DNA of 64,000 bases from positions 31,603,578-31,667,577 of the forward strand of contig CM053328.1 of NCBI GenBank assembly GCA_028583605.1, given 5' to 3'. This stretch comes from Dastarcus helophoroides (Eukaryota > Arthropoda > Insecta > Coleoptera > Bothrideridae). Under the pieces are notes generated by a model, which saw only the letters and a program-made list of their open reading frames with translations, made no database searches and had not been told where the DNA came from. Position numbers and translations under genes: made by a program. Each line of letters opens with the position of its first letter. Position 1 is the first letter of the stretch. Positions 35,472 to 46,479 of this stretch are shown here, piece after piece.

Positions 35472-36047
35472 CTGAAACAAAAGTTAGATATTTACATGAA
35501 TCGAGGATAAATATTATTTTTTGTTTTTGAGAATCATTGCCATTTTTGGCCAAAATAACTAAGACTTCTTAACCACTATAACGGCTTACATAATATAATA
35601 TTTCCTAACAATGAACCATACCTGGCAAATAATTAATCTGCTTTAACAAACAACAAGTATTGACAATTCATAAACTATATTTAATACTAAATAACTCGGC
35701 AGTTATATATTTGATTTCTGAGGATGAAAATCTGTCTACGTAGGCCAGACGTCACATAATTTTCATATTAGATAGAGTGACCAAATAGACGATAGATGTT
35801 TTATCTACTAGTACTAATTTTATTGGTATCTACATAGAAATTACAGATATTTACGATCGAGACAATCCATACTGGGGAATAAACTGGAATGACATAACAG
35901 TCAATCAAACTGTTGATATAATTCGCCTACGAATATTTGCTAAATGCAACTGCAATTTTAATATTAATCTGATAAAAACTAAATCAGCAAGAAAAACTTT
36001 GGTGTATATTGAAAAATCACTACAATTCGGTACTGTTTGATAGTTAC

Positions 36048-36177
36048 CTGTAAATAATCTTGTCAGATGGATGACTAAATTTAGGAGGCTGCCAAGTTAC
36101 TGACACCCATGTGGCACTATGACTTGATACAGCTAGAGAATGTGGTGGCGACGTCACTGCTTTAACCCATTGAGACC
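36048..36177 (-). CDS. Exon 6: first half of FN3-d
   Basis: The acceptor is TTTGTAG, ending at 36178; the donor GTAACT follows 36048. Two leading bases complete the Gly codon and two trailing bases begin a Ser codon, with 42 whole codons between (residues 546-587). TSPPHSLAV opens the domain, and VSVTWQPPKF carries the B-strand tryptophan and the WxPP motif. The exon is too short to appear as a long open frame, but both splice phases match its neighbours exactly. Confidence 0.9.
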
Positions 36178-36253
36178 CTACAAACATTATTAGGTGTCAA
36201 TTACTAACTGTTTTTTTTTTGAATAAATCATATTGATATTGACAAAATTTTAC

Positions 36254-36392
36254 CTGTTTTGACTAGATTTATTACTATCACAGAAGAAGGTAATGATGTT
36301 CCATGCTTATTTCTGGACACGACGAATATGTGATATGTTGCATTCGGTTCTAAGTTCGTTATTGTTATCGTGGGTATCGACACATTTAAAGT
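36254..36392 (-). CDS. Exon 5: second half of FN3-c
   Basis: The acceptor ATTTTCAG ends at 36393 and the donor GTAAAA follows 36254. Phase is 0 in and 1 out, 46 codons (residues 499-544). ITNLEPNATYHIFVVS is the E-F hairpin of an FN3 domain and NKHGTSLPS is the F-G loop. It continues FN3-c from exon 4 without gap and ends after VKT with one base of a Gly codon. It falls below a 60-residue cut-off, so it is found only by following the splice phases. The following intron (36178-36253) is only 76 bp. Confidence 0.9.
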
Positions 36393-36808
36393 CTGAAAAT
36401 GTTTCAAAAACCATAACTGGTAAAGTCAAATGGATGTAAAAACTAAAAGAGCAATTATCCTCATGGAGAAGTGAAAAGGAAAATTAAATGTCGCATACTA
36501 CAAGCAGATCTTCATGAAATGGAAATATCACAATAAAGCGATTGCTTCAAGGTTCAAAAATTCTTGATAAAGCAGAAAGATTTCCGTAGGGCGAAATCTT
36601 AATTTAAAACTCTGCAATATGTCGTAAAGCTTATCCTGGGGTTAAGGATTCTTATTTGAATCTCATAATATAGATAGAAAATTCTCATTATTTCATTTGT
36701 AAGTTATTTATAAAATATAGTACTCCTTTCTATGAGAGTGATTTTGGGATTTTGGAAAACTTAAATTGTTAGATATATTTATATTAAGGCAGATATACCT
36801 ATTATTAC

Positions 36809-36984
36809 CTTATCTGTTTTGTAATACGTTTCATGTGTGGACGTATTGTCAACCTTTTGATAATGTACCACGTAATCTGTCACATTGCTTTCAGCGGTTG
36901 GTGGTTCCCATTCCAAGAGGATAGATTCATTATCAACTACAGTAGCGTGTAGTTCAGATATTGGACCAGGAAGCAAACCAGTAC
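36809..36984 (-). CDS. Exon 4: first half of FN3-c
   Basis: The acceptor AACTTTAG ends at 36985 and the donor GTAATA follows 36809. The exon starts with two bases of a split Gly codon and ends in phase 0, with 58 complete codons (residues 441-498). LLPGPISELHATV opens the FN3 domain, LLEWEPP gives the B-strand tryptophan, and DYVVHYQK is the C-strand tyrosine region. The domain is completed by exon 5, so this FN3 is split by an intron near its middle, as FN3-d is. FN3-a, FN3-b and FN3-e are each encoded in one exon. Confidence 0.92.
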
Positions 36985-37296
36985 CTAAAGTTAGATAAGA
37001 AAATAAATTTTTAGGAAGAGGTATCCTTTTCAAATTACATCAAAACAACATACTGAAGCGAACTGATGTATTAGTACATAGTCACGGAGTATACAGACTC
37101 CTTTACCGGAATTTACTAGACGGTTATTATCGCGTGGTGACTCATATGCAGGCGTACATCTACTGACCACCATTTGTTTAGACTCTATAATGTAGCAATG
37201 CATTACGTGCTATTTCTTTATGAAAAACAGTGTTTAAATTTAAAGTATATTCTTTTAAGCTAACCGGTAATATGTAACAATATAAAATGGCACAAT

Positions 37297-38456
37297 ACAG
37301 GATATACTTCATCCGGGATTGGACCGTGTCAAAGAACTACTAAAAGTGTTCGACGTTTCGCCCATCATCATAGGGGGCTTCTTTCGGAACAAAGAAAAGA
37401 AAAAGTGAAAAAAGGAATATGAGGGAATATGCAAAAAACGAAAGAATGAAAAGGCAAATTTCAAAACATCAGAGCACGGTAACTCAGTATGTCCACCATA
37501 CCAGAGGCGAAACTCTTCTGACAGGAAAGAGAGAAAGGGAAACTTTATATACCATTCGTCTGCGCGATCACTTCCGAAGATTTCCGATGGTTGGTTTCCA
37601 GATGGAGGAAAGCATGTAACCGTCGTCTCTGTTGATGTTTATGGGGAATTTTTTTTTGGATTTCAATGGCTTCGCGTTTCTTCCTATTATAGTAATTGGG
37701 AATATTGGATATATTTGAAATAGTATCAAAGAGAAACTTATGTCCGGTCTCATGTTGATGTTCGGCAATGGCTGACTGCGAAAATAAACCAGACCTAAGA
37801 CATCTTTGGTGCTCATTTAAGACGCGAATATCCAAGCACCAAAGATGTCTTAGGTCTGGTTTATTTTCGCAGTCAGCCATTGCCGAATATCAACATGAGA
37901 CCGGACATAAGTTTCCCTTTGATAATATTTCAATATTCCCAATTACTATAATAGGAAGAAACGCGAAGCCATTGAAATCCAAAAAAATTCCCCAATAACA
38001 TCAACAGAGACGACGGTTACATGCTTTCCTCCATCTGGAAACCAACCATCGGAAATGTTCGGAAGTGATCGCGCAGACGAATGGTATATAAAGTTTCCCT
38101 TTCCCTCTTTCCTGTCAGAAGAGTTTCGCCTCTGGTATGGTGGACATACTGAGTTACCGTGCTCTTCTGTCTAAACTTTCTTATCCTTTGTACCAATTTT
38201 CAATTCAGAAGAGTTTCGCCTCTGGTATGGTGGACATACTGAGTTACCATGCTCTGATGTTTTGAAATTTGCCTTTTCTTTCGTTTTTTGCATATTTCGT
38301 CATAATCCTCTTTTCATTTTTTCTTTTCTTTGTTCCTGAAGAAGCCCCCTACGATGGTGGGCGAAACGTCGAACACTTTTAGTAGTTCTTTGACACGGTC
38401 CAATCCCGGAAGAAGTATATCCTGTACTGACTCTGGCCGTGGAAGCCTTCGTTATC
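37297..38456. mobile_element. Inverted dimer of a 5'-truncated Penelope-like element, with 15-bp target duplication
   Basis: ATAAAATGGCACAAT stands at 37282-37296 and 38457-38471. Between them are two arms (37299-37813 and 37835-38433) that are inverted copies around a 21-bp spacer. Both arms read outward from the centre. On each strand the arm codes for part of a Penelope-type C-terminus: QHETGHKF, FD, IIGRNAKPLK, then ININRDDGYMLSSIW on the minus strand. Both end in the same 3' sequence (GGACCGTGTCAAAGAACTAC inverted to its complement). The right arm has an extra tandem copy of a 90-bp segment (38115-38170 and 38205-38260). Confidence 0.8.
38331..38375 (+). ncRNA. Candidate hammerhead-like ribozyme in the Penelope 3' end (intact core)
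   Basis: The parts are stem I UGUUC (38331-38335), core CUGAAGA (38336-38342), one extra A, stem II GCCC/GGGC (344-347 with 359-362) closed by an 11-base loop, GAAA (363-366), CGU as a minimal stem III with the preceding A, cleavage-position C at 38370, then GAACA pairing with UGUUC. It lies in sense orientation to the right-arm coding remnant. Hammerhead motifs are known from PLEs. The left-arm equivalent at 37391-37347 has two core changes. Confidence 0.55.
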
Positions 38457-39181
38457 ATAAAATGGCACAATGTTTTAATTTTGATATGTAAAGAAACAGC
38501 TTTTAAGTATCTCAGTTTATTAATGACTAATTTAATAAGTAATAACTTCTAATACTGGTTTTTGTTTTTATAATTACCAAAGAGAAAACATTATAAAATA
38601 TATGGCAACTTCATAAATGTTTGCCTATTTAAATTATTGACTTATTCAGTTCTAGTTAGTGGCTACCATGCAAAGTATTTATAAATTTAGCACTCAAAAT
38701 TTCAAAGGATAAACCAAATCAATCGAATGTAAATCTCGACATTCCCTGACGAGATTGTTCCGAAAATGTCTTATATTAAAAAGCCTCAAAACGATTTAAA
38801 ACAAAATCATACATTTTCTTCAGATGCCTAATTGTTTATGCCTAAAATACATTTCAAAATTTTGACCAAAGTTGAACAACTGTAAGGTTAATGGCAAGTC
38901 TTAACTTTTTGATATAGGTTTGCAAGTTATTTTTTATTTCTGAGATAAAATACCCACATTTGAAGTTTTCTAGATAAGCAAGGTATCCTTTCCCCAAGCG
39001 AAACCGATTTGAAAATTTCACTGCATAAATAATTAAAAAAATATTAATATTTTTTGTGTAACATTAAAAATGCAAATAGGTGACTTATAACAGAAAGTCG
39101 GTATTGTTAAGTTTTCTATTAGATCTATTTGTTTTTAACTAGAATTATTTGAGTACTGAATAATAAAAAAAAATATTATAC

Positions 39182-39509
39182 CTTCTTCAAAACATTGGAC
39201 GATATTTCCTATATATGGTACGCAAGTAGTTGCAGTGACTAGTAGTGAATTCACTATGACTCCGGAACAAAGTGACAAACAACCTTGAACAACTCCTCTT
39301 CTGTTGCAACATGCTCCATGGTTCCTTCCACCTGCGCCACAGCGTAAAATTTTATTGAACTCGGCAGCACAAACTCCCGCTAATTGTTTAATGTCGCTCA
39401 TTTTGGCATCATACGAGCAGAGTGGGAGGCAAACGCTACTTAACTCAGCCTCAATGCAACATGCTGTAACGTTGTAAGCCACGGATTCCTCAATTTTTTC
39501 TTCCACAAT
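39182..39509 (-). CDS. Exon 3: DB module 2
   Basis: The acceptor TTGTTGTAG ends at 39510 and the donor GTATAA follows 39182. Phase is 0 in and 1 out, 109 codons. The exon encodes one complete DB module (residues 344-439) with twelve cysteines in the same spacing as modules 1 and 3: CC, CxxxC, two single Cys, CC in HGACC, CxxxC, then a pair in the tail CVPY and QCFEEG. The first 12 residues are an acidic linker after FN3-b. The split Gly codon joins exactly to the next FN3 exon, giving EEG followed by TGLLPGP. This repeats the DB-tail to LPGPP junction seen before FN3-e. Confidence 0.93.
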
Positions 39510-39990
39510 CTACAACAACAAAAATATCGATCTATTAAAATTATAGCTTCAGCTTTAGTGGCTTAATATCTAAGAGTATGGAACAATTTGATGCAAAGGG
39601 TCTACTTTAAGCGATACAACTTGTTGTGCTTTCTCTATTTTTGAGTATTTTCATATTCTTCTCCATCACTGGATACCTCCCCCTTCTTTATGTTTTTATG
39701 GGAGGAAGTAACGTCCCTTTCTCTCCTGCTTTCTTCATCCTTTCCCTCTTCCTCGGTCATGCTGTTTCTTCTCTCTGTGTTTATCTTCTTCCTCTTGTCT
39801 TGCGTTCCTTAGTCTCCTTCTCTTCTTTCCCTACTCCTTTTTCTCGCTTCTCATTCTCTTTCTCTCATTCTTTTTCATTCATCCCTTCCCCCCCTCTCTC
39901 AATTTTGATGTATGAAGTACCAAATCGAAACAAGAACTTTTTTATTTCTAAAATCCCTGTTCGATTTTAAACCCAACTTTTTAATATTAT
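39510..39990. other. Intron sequence with a pyrimidine-rich block
   Basis: From about 39620 to 39900 the plus strand is rich in CT (TTCTTC, CTCTT words). An open frame there is Phe/Ser/Leu-rich and follows the composition. I see no gene. Confidence 0.4.
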
Positions 39991-40312
39991 TGTAACAAAA
40001 ATGTTGTTATAAAATTTAGTTGGGTAGTTTCTAGAAAGTTTGATAAGGGGAAGCGGCCGCGATAATAAATCAAACGGCAGATAAGTGTTTCAGAAATTTC
40101 GGCAATCGATAAGTCTTATCTGCTTGTTCCTTCTAGAACCCGAACCGGGACCTATATAAGGCGGTCGCTTTTCCCTCAAGTTAGAATTCAATGAATAAGT
40201 TAGTTAATTAAATAGTGTTAGTGAATTGCAATTGTAGTATTCCGGAATTGGTTGGAAATAAAGTGGTTACAATTCACAAAGTGGTAATCATTCCAACCGA
40301 TAACGCGCAACA
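39991..40312 (+). mobile_element. Solo LTR, copy 1
   Basis: It starts TGTAACA and ends GCAACA (TG...CA), with TTAT on both sides (39987-39990 and 40313-40316). Inside are TATATAAG at 40153 and AATAAA at 40257-40262, which would be promoter and poly(A) signal in plus orientation. It aligns along its length with 54104-54430. No internal coding region remains. The type (Ty3/gypsy or other) cannot be told from the LTR alone. Confidence 0.8.
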
Positions 40313-40323
40313 TTATATTAACA

Positions 40324-41090
40324 ATTGACCATTAGAGCATCTGACGAAGAAAACATCAATTATATGATGACAAAATTAAAAGAAGAATACACTAAATGGA
40401 GTCTTAACATAAATATGACCAGAACTGAATATTTAAAAATTGGGGAACAGCAAAACCTAAACACAGATATAGACATGTGCTATTTTAAAAGAGCCAACGC
40501 ATAGAAGTACTTGAGAGTGTCCTTTCCGAACAGGGAACATCTAAAAAAGATGTACATAGCAGAATAAAACAGGGAAAGAAAACTATACGCATTCTAAATC
40601 CATTGATATGGTCAAACAAAATAAAGCAGAACGCCAAGCTGAGCATTTATAAAGCTATCATAGACCCAATCTACACCTACGGAACTAACTTCCAGCAACT
40701 AACAAAAACGGAGAGAAAAAAGAGTAGAAACTGTAGAAAGCGACTTCCTTAGAAGATCATGCAAAATTTCCAAATTACATTATGTGAGACATGAAGATAT
40801 CTGTAGGAAAACAGAAAGAATATCTAACACATTTGACGATATTAAAACGAGGCAGGTGATATGGTATGGCCACGTGAACAGAATGGAAGAAAAACGATGG
40901 CCAAACATAGCACTCTTATATGCCAGATAATAGGAGGAAAAGAGGAAGACCGACAACACAGTGGATGGATGAAATAAAAGAGGTAATGAGGGATAGAAAT
41001 ATAAAGGAAAAAGACTGGACAAATACAGAGGTGTAGCGTTTGAAGTGCGAGATGCAGCATATGCTGTAGGATTCCCGCTATAGAAAAAGA
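40324..41090 (+). pseudogene. Non-LTR retroelement C-terminal fragment
   Basis: Broken plus-strand frames give IRASDEENINYMMTKLKEEY, then SRIKQGKKTIRILNPLIWSN, KLSIYKAIIDPIYTYG, and near the end RKRGRPTTQWMDEIKEV with VMRDRNIKEKDWT. This is the thumb and connection part of an endonuclease-RT type retroelement. It begins about 10 bp after the solo LTR, which may have landed in it. Confidence 0.75.
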
Positions 41091-43440
41091 AAATAAAATT
41101 CCGAGAAAAAAGTCTTATCTGATTTTGGAAGTTTTGTTTTTTTCTAGTAATTCTGAATTTGAAAATTGATTTTTCGAATTAAGAAGTCAAAATTAAAAAA
41201 AAATAATAATAAAATTTTTCAAGTTTACAACTAACATTCTTAAAGGGTTGAGGTTTTGAAAATAATCGAAATTTTCTTTTTCGAAGTTTTAAGAAAAAAT
41301 TAGAAATTTGTCAAAGCTCGTTTCTCGCAGCTTCCAATTTTTTTAGAGAATATTTTGACTTCTTTCTTGAAATCTAGATTTTCAAATCGGAATATCAAGA
41401 AATAAGGTAAAATTAATGAGTTATACTTTAAAACTTCGATTTTTACTAGACTATTCACTTTATAAATTTGAATTTGGGCTTTGAACTCCATTATTTTTTA
41501 TTTTCAAAATTTTCAGTTATACAAATTTTGTCTTTTCGTTTCATGGGATTTCAAAATTTGTCTGACGTCGAATTTTAAAAAATTTAAATTTTTGCCTTAC
41601 ATTTAGACCAGAAAAAAGATCGACACTTCTGAAAAAAATTCGAAATTTTTCTTTCAAAATCTAAAAATTTTTTGATCTTTTGACTTTTTTCTTCTGGAAC
41701 TTTCCTCCTTTTCTGTTTGAATCTTTGACTTTAATCTAAAGTTACAATTCGAAATTTCATATTTTTCTCAAAATCTGGAATTGAAAGTTTATTATTTGAA
41801 TGTAATCTCACAATTGTTAATTAGTATTTTGAAACGTCAGCATTAGTGTTGTAATTAATCATAAATGCAGAGTAATATACATAGAATAAGTCGAGGTTTT
41901 TAAACAAAATTCCAATTTATAAATTATGTAGTGCAAGAATTCGATTCTAGAAATTTTAGAATTAGCAAGATTTTTTGCTATTTCAATTTTCCTTTTGCAC
42001 TTTTTATTTTAACTTTATATCTCAAATTGGAGATTTCCACTTTTTCGTAAACATTTTGCTTTTAATTTTAAAATTTTAACCTCTTTAGGTCTGAATTTCA
42101 TTTTAATATTCTACCCAGTTTGGAAATATTTAAATTTTTGGTCACCTCATGACTGCTGACAGAAATAGGTTAGTTTACCTCAATACCTTCAAATGAACAA
42201 AAAATAGAGATCTTTAAATAAGTCAAGATTAAAACCAAAGAAATTTAAAAAATTTAAATTTTTAAAAAGTAGAAATTTAAAAAAATCAAAACATTGAAAA
42301 AAGAAGTTAAATTTTTCGAAAAAGTCTACACTTTCAAAAAGATGACATTTTTAAAAAGTTGATAATCTTAAAAAGTCCAAATTTTTAAAAGAATTATAAT
42401 TTTTTAAATAGAACCTAAAAAAAATCCGATCTTCCAAAAACTTCGACGTTTTCAAAAAATAATAAAATTAAAAGAAACCGAACTTTTGAAATATTCACTT
42501 GATATTGAAGAGAAAAATTGGGATTTTCAAATAAAGGGATTTTGAAAAAAGTCAGTATTTTGAAATAAGCGAACTTTTAAACGAAAATCAAAATATTTAA
42601 AGAAGTCAAAATTGTTTTAAAATTGTTGAAATGTTTTTAAAAAGCGAAATTTGATAAAGAAAGTCTAAATTTTGAAGAACGTCGAAAAAAAATAGGAAAT
42701 TTGCAAACAAGTTGTAATGTAAACAGTGAAAATCGTAAATAATCAAACTTTTGAAAATAAAAGTTACAATGTTCGAAAAAAATATCGAAATGTTCAGAAA
42801 AGTTGAAATTTTGAAAAAATTTAAAATTTGAGAAATATCGAAATTATGAAAATTTTAACTCTCAAAAAATAAAAATTTTCAAAAAAGTTAAAATTTTGGG
42901 AAAAAACTCGCTAAAATGTAGAATTTTAAAAAGCCAACTTTCAAAAATACTTTACTAAAAAAAAAATGATTTGAAAAATGTCAAAATTATCAAAAACGTT
43001 AAGCTTAAAAAAACGAAATTTAAAAAATCCTCATTTTAAAAAAAATCAGACATTTTTAAAACAAAGTTTTTTAAAAGTCGACACTTTCAAAAAGATCCAA
43101 ATTTAAAAAAAATAAAAATATTTAAAAGTCCAAATTGTGAAAAGATGTCAAACTTTTCAAATAAAATTGAATAGCTGACACTTTAATAGTAGTAGGAATC
43201 TACGATCCACGGAGCATAATAACGGTTAAGCAAACAACTGGTATAACCGCCCGCGAAGCTGAAAAGCGAAACCAGGTCCGGTCATAGCAAATGTTTATAA
43301 AAACAATATGGATTTTTTTACATCCTTGCATTTATCGTTAATAGTTATAAATAGAATCGAAATAAAATCCAATCAATGAGAAAATTTTGAAAAAAGTGGA
43401 AATTTTGAGAAGAGTCGAATTGTTTAAAATGACTAAAATG
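41091..43440. other. Intron filler with a polarity switch
   Basis: T-rich orientation to about 42180, then A-rich (AAAAGTCGAAATTTT-like) to about 43140. No gene. Mixed-composition DNA at 43180-43290 is not recognised. Confidence 0.5.
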
Positions 43441-44940
43441 AAATTTACGTAATTTATGGAGCGTGTCTATATACAGGGTGGACCATATGTAATGGTACCA
43501 GGAGCAAGAGTAGATTTTTACTATAAAAAAAACGTAAATTAGCCACATTTAGCTTATACCAAAAGTTGATACTAACAGAGATACAGGGTGTCAAAGTTAA
43601 AAAAAAATTGTGGCTTTTTCGTATAATTCATGAATACATTTTACTATAGACAAGAAATTTGGCATAGGGGGGTTTCTTTGGTCAAGAAATTTTAATCTGC
43701 TAACAGATTGCGATTGACTCCTAGGGGGCGCCAGTTGCGCTCCCCTGTATTATTCTAAAGCATTATAACTTTTTTGTGACTCCTTGTGCATTTATAGAAT
43801 AGACGCTTTTATTTACTTACATTTTATACGTAAAAAAGGTACACTTTTTTGAATGTTGATAGAAGCAACCGTTTTCAACAAACTTGCCTTAAAAATTTGC
43901 CGTACGTTTATTTTAAGTTATGTTAATGTGAATTTTTTGCAGTAGCTTTCAAAATAAAATAATAAAACTGACTCTAAAATAGTTTATGTCAAATATTACT
44001 CTACTGATATTATTATTACACATATTTTTTTAAATTTCTAAAGCAAATTTAAATGAAATACCAAAACAAAATTTATTTTCAAAAATAAGTATGTGGGAAA
44101 TGACCTTTTCCGTGTAAAGGGATTGTAAACAATGTGGATGCTGTTTTTTGTTCTTTCAGATCTCAGTCATTTCTTAAGAAAATTCCTGACTTTAAAAATC
44201 ATACATTTTATGTAGGGAGGGCCCCAAAAATTTCTGACAAAAGGGCCTGTTGGTTTTTAGCTAAGCCACTGAGTTCCTTGAAACTTGAATTGCAAAATAA
44301 GCTTCTCTATATCCTGCAATACTATTCCAGATTCTTCCAAACAAATACTTTATCCAGAAAGCGAAGGTAAATTTATCATCGTGATCTGATTGATTTCGTC
44401 ATTGATACTTTATACTGTATTTGAGGTAATTATTTATTTCATTGCGTGGGTAAAATCGCAGGTAACAGCCAGTTTTATATAGAAAAGGGAAAAAAAATGA
44501 AATGTAGAGAACCAAAATTAAACATGAAGTAAATTATAAAGACATAAAAAATGTAAACAAAAACTGCACCATTGGACATCATCGATGTTTCGCTCTCATT
44601 TTCCCTTGTCAGCTATAGATAACAAGAAACGAGAACAATAAAGGGTAAAAATAATAAAATGAAATAATACCTACATTTTTTTAACCAATAAGTGTCTAAC
44701 AAGAATCATAATTTAAGTTTGAAATGAAAGAACATTTTCAAATTTAAACCTAACATCATCAAAGAAATGACATTTTGATAAAAAATCCCAGATATGTTAG
44801 ATATTCTCAAAGATACAAAATATTAAAAAAACGTCGAAATTTCTAGACTTCTCCGATCAGTTTCCTGATTTTTAAAATGTAAGATACGTCCCAAATATAA
44901 TTCCAGGAAGGAATTCTTAAGACATGGTAAACACAATTAA
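43441..44940. other. Unrecognised repeat-like stretch within the intron
   Basis: The words ATACAGGGTGGACC (43472) and ATACAGGGTGTCAAAG (43580) are typical of dispersed insect repeats. A plus-strand frame at 44134-44370 (FKNHTFYVGRAPKISDKRA and following) looks coding-like but is not recognised. Confidence 0.35.
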
Positions 44941-44944
44941 CACA

Positions 44945-45025
44945 AAAAATTATTGAAATACAAATCTTGTCTCCTGAAATCAAGAAAAAGTATTTCAATT
45001 TTTGAAGATAACCAAACAAAAAAAT
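44945..45025. repeat. Fold-back remnant of the hammerhead-bearing repeat
   Basis: TTGAAATACAAATCTTGTC and CCTGAAATCAAGAAA are followed at once by the inverted end (TATTTCAATTTTTGAAGATA). The ribozyme core is gone. It lies about 400 bp before the start of the mutarotase-like gene. Confidence 0.65.
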
Positions 45026-45333
45026 ATGTTTCTGTTCTTTATGTTATTATCAAATTAGGTGTTAATATTTTTAAAGTTGTCTTTCGTTAAACAAAATTAA
45101 TACATTAAACTATGAAATCATCGCATCAGTAAGAACTATCCTTGATATTATGATGGTAAGAGACCTGTCGATACCATCGATAGTACAAAACTATTGATGT
45201 TTAGTGAACACTAATGAGAAAAACATGCTTTGAGCCACAGAGCATTAACCTACTGGAAAGAATTCTGCCAACTGTCATTCCTGACAATACAAAATTGCAA
45301 TAGTATTGGCTGATTTCTATTGAGCCTATTTAA

Positions 45334-45424
45334 ATTGTATAAATGTAGTGTTACGTTACCATTTTGATTCGTACATTTGGGATACTTAAATTACTGTAAA
45401 GCGCTATTATAGTCAATAATTGCA
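45334..45424 (+). promoter_or_regulatory. Possible TATA box and 5' UTR of the mutarotase-like gene
   Basis: A TATAAAT hexamer-like motif occurs near 45339, about 85 bases before the ATG at 45425. In a region this AT-rich such a motif is weak evidence. No initiator or downstream element was identified. Confidence 0.25.
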
Positions 45425-45649
45425 ATGGAAAGTGATGCCGAAGATCAGCCAGGGGATTCCGAAAGAGAGAGTCACTTTAGGTCATTATCTGGCAATTTGG
45501 CATCCATAGCAGCACCCCCTCCACCTCCTTCATCACCGATACCAAAAGCTCCACCGAAAGAGCATTGCAAGATATACTCGGACAAAGCAGTTAGTTTGTA
45601 TCGGGATCACTATGGCACGTACAATGATGAACATGGGGACTCACATGAG
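45425..45649 (+). CDS. Mutarotase-like gene, exon 1: N-terminal extension
   Basis: The ATG at 45425 has G at -3 and G at +4, a good initiation context. The exon has 75 codons and a donor GTATAT at 45650, phase 0. The product is an acidic, Ser-rich start, then a run of seven prolines (APPPPPSSPIP), then a charged segment ending DEHGDSHE. Galactose mutarotases normally lack such an extension, so this part is probably disordered and additional to the fold. It lies in the 15-kb intron of the Ig/FN3/DB gene, on the opposite strand. Confidence 0.8.
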
Positions 45650-45837
45650 GTATATTTTAGTTTTTTTTGCAGATAGATTAAATGTTTTTGTTTGGGCACT
45701 CCATCGAATAATTTTTTCTAATAATCAACTCAATTTGAAAGAACTCATTTTGGTTTTCCAAAGTTTTCAATGAATCATTCTTTTGAAGTCTGTAAAATAT
45801 AAACAACCAACATCTTATTAATTTAACATTTTTACAG

Positions 45838-46479
45838 ATATTTAGATACACGTGGCGAAATTATAATAAGATAGAAATCCAAATGATTAATTACGGAGCA
45901 AGGATGATTGCCGTAAAATTACCAGATAAAACCGGAACAGTAGTTGATGTACTTCTAGGCTACGATGACCTCGCTGGTTACATCTATTATCAACAGTTTC
46001 CCCTAGGAGCAACTTTGGGAAGATGCGCTAATGTTATAAGGGATGGAATTTTTATGGCCGACAGTTCAGTTTACCACCTTTCTCAAAATATAAAAGATGA
46101 CCATTTAAACGGCGGTTACAAAGGATTTGATAAAGTCGTATGGAATTCGTACTCCAAAGGATCAGAAGTTATAATGAGTTATATAAGTAAGGCTGGAGAA
46201 GAAGGATATCCGGGAGATCTTTTTATACAAATTTCCTTCAATCTCTGCAACCGAAACGAATTTAAAATGCAGGTCACTGCAAAGTGTACTCAACCAACTA
46301 TAATTAATATATCGCACTTTAATTATTTTAATTTGGCTGGGCATAATAAAGGATCTGATGAGGCATTTAGACATGTGCTCACCTTGAATTGCAATTGCTA
46401 TACTGTACAGGAGAATGGCATCCCAACTGGAGAGATCAGAAATGTTATTCATTCTCCGATGGATTTCCAAATTCCAAAG
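45838..46479 (+). CDS. Mutarotase-like gene, exon 2: N-terminal two-thirds of the aldose 1-epimerase fold
   Basis: The acceptor TTTTTACAG ends at 45837 and the donor GTAAAT starts at 46480. Phase is 0 at both ends, 214 codons. The fold is clear: VDVLLGYDDLAGY, LGATLGRCAN, LNGGYKGFDKVVW, GEEGYPGDL, NYFNLAGH and IPTGEI match galactose mutarotase landmarks in order. Two catalytic histidines are missing. The family LHGG motif is LNGG here, and NHSYFNL is HFNYFNL, which puts Phe where the general-acid His should be. The sugar-site NRI after GRVA is NVI. Galactose mutarotases interconvert alpha- and beta-galactose; this protein should not do so by that mechanism. Confidence 0.9.

Noticed and set aside
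39626..39970. Plus-strand frame rich in Phe, Ser and Leu (114 codons)
   Set aside because: The composition is explained by a pyrimidine-rich block in the intron; no motif or splice support.
46162..46470. Minus-strand frame of 102 codons
   Set aside because: It is the shadow of mutarotase exon 2 on the other strand.
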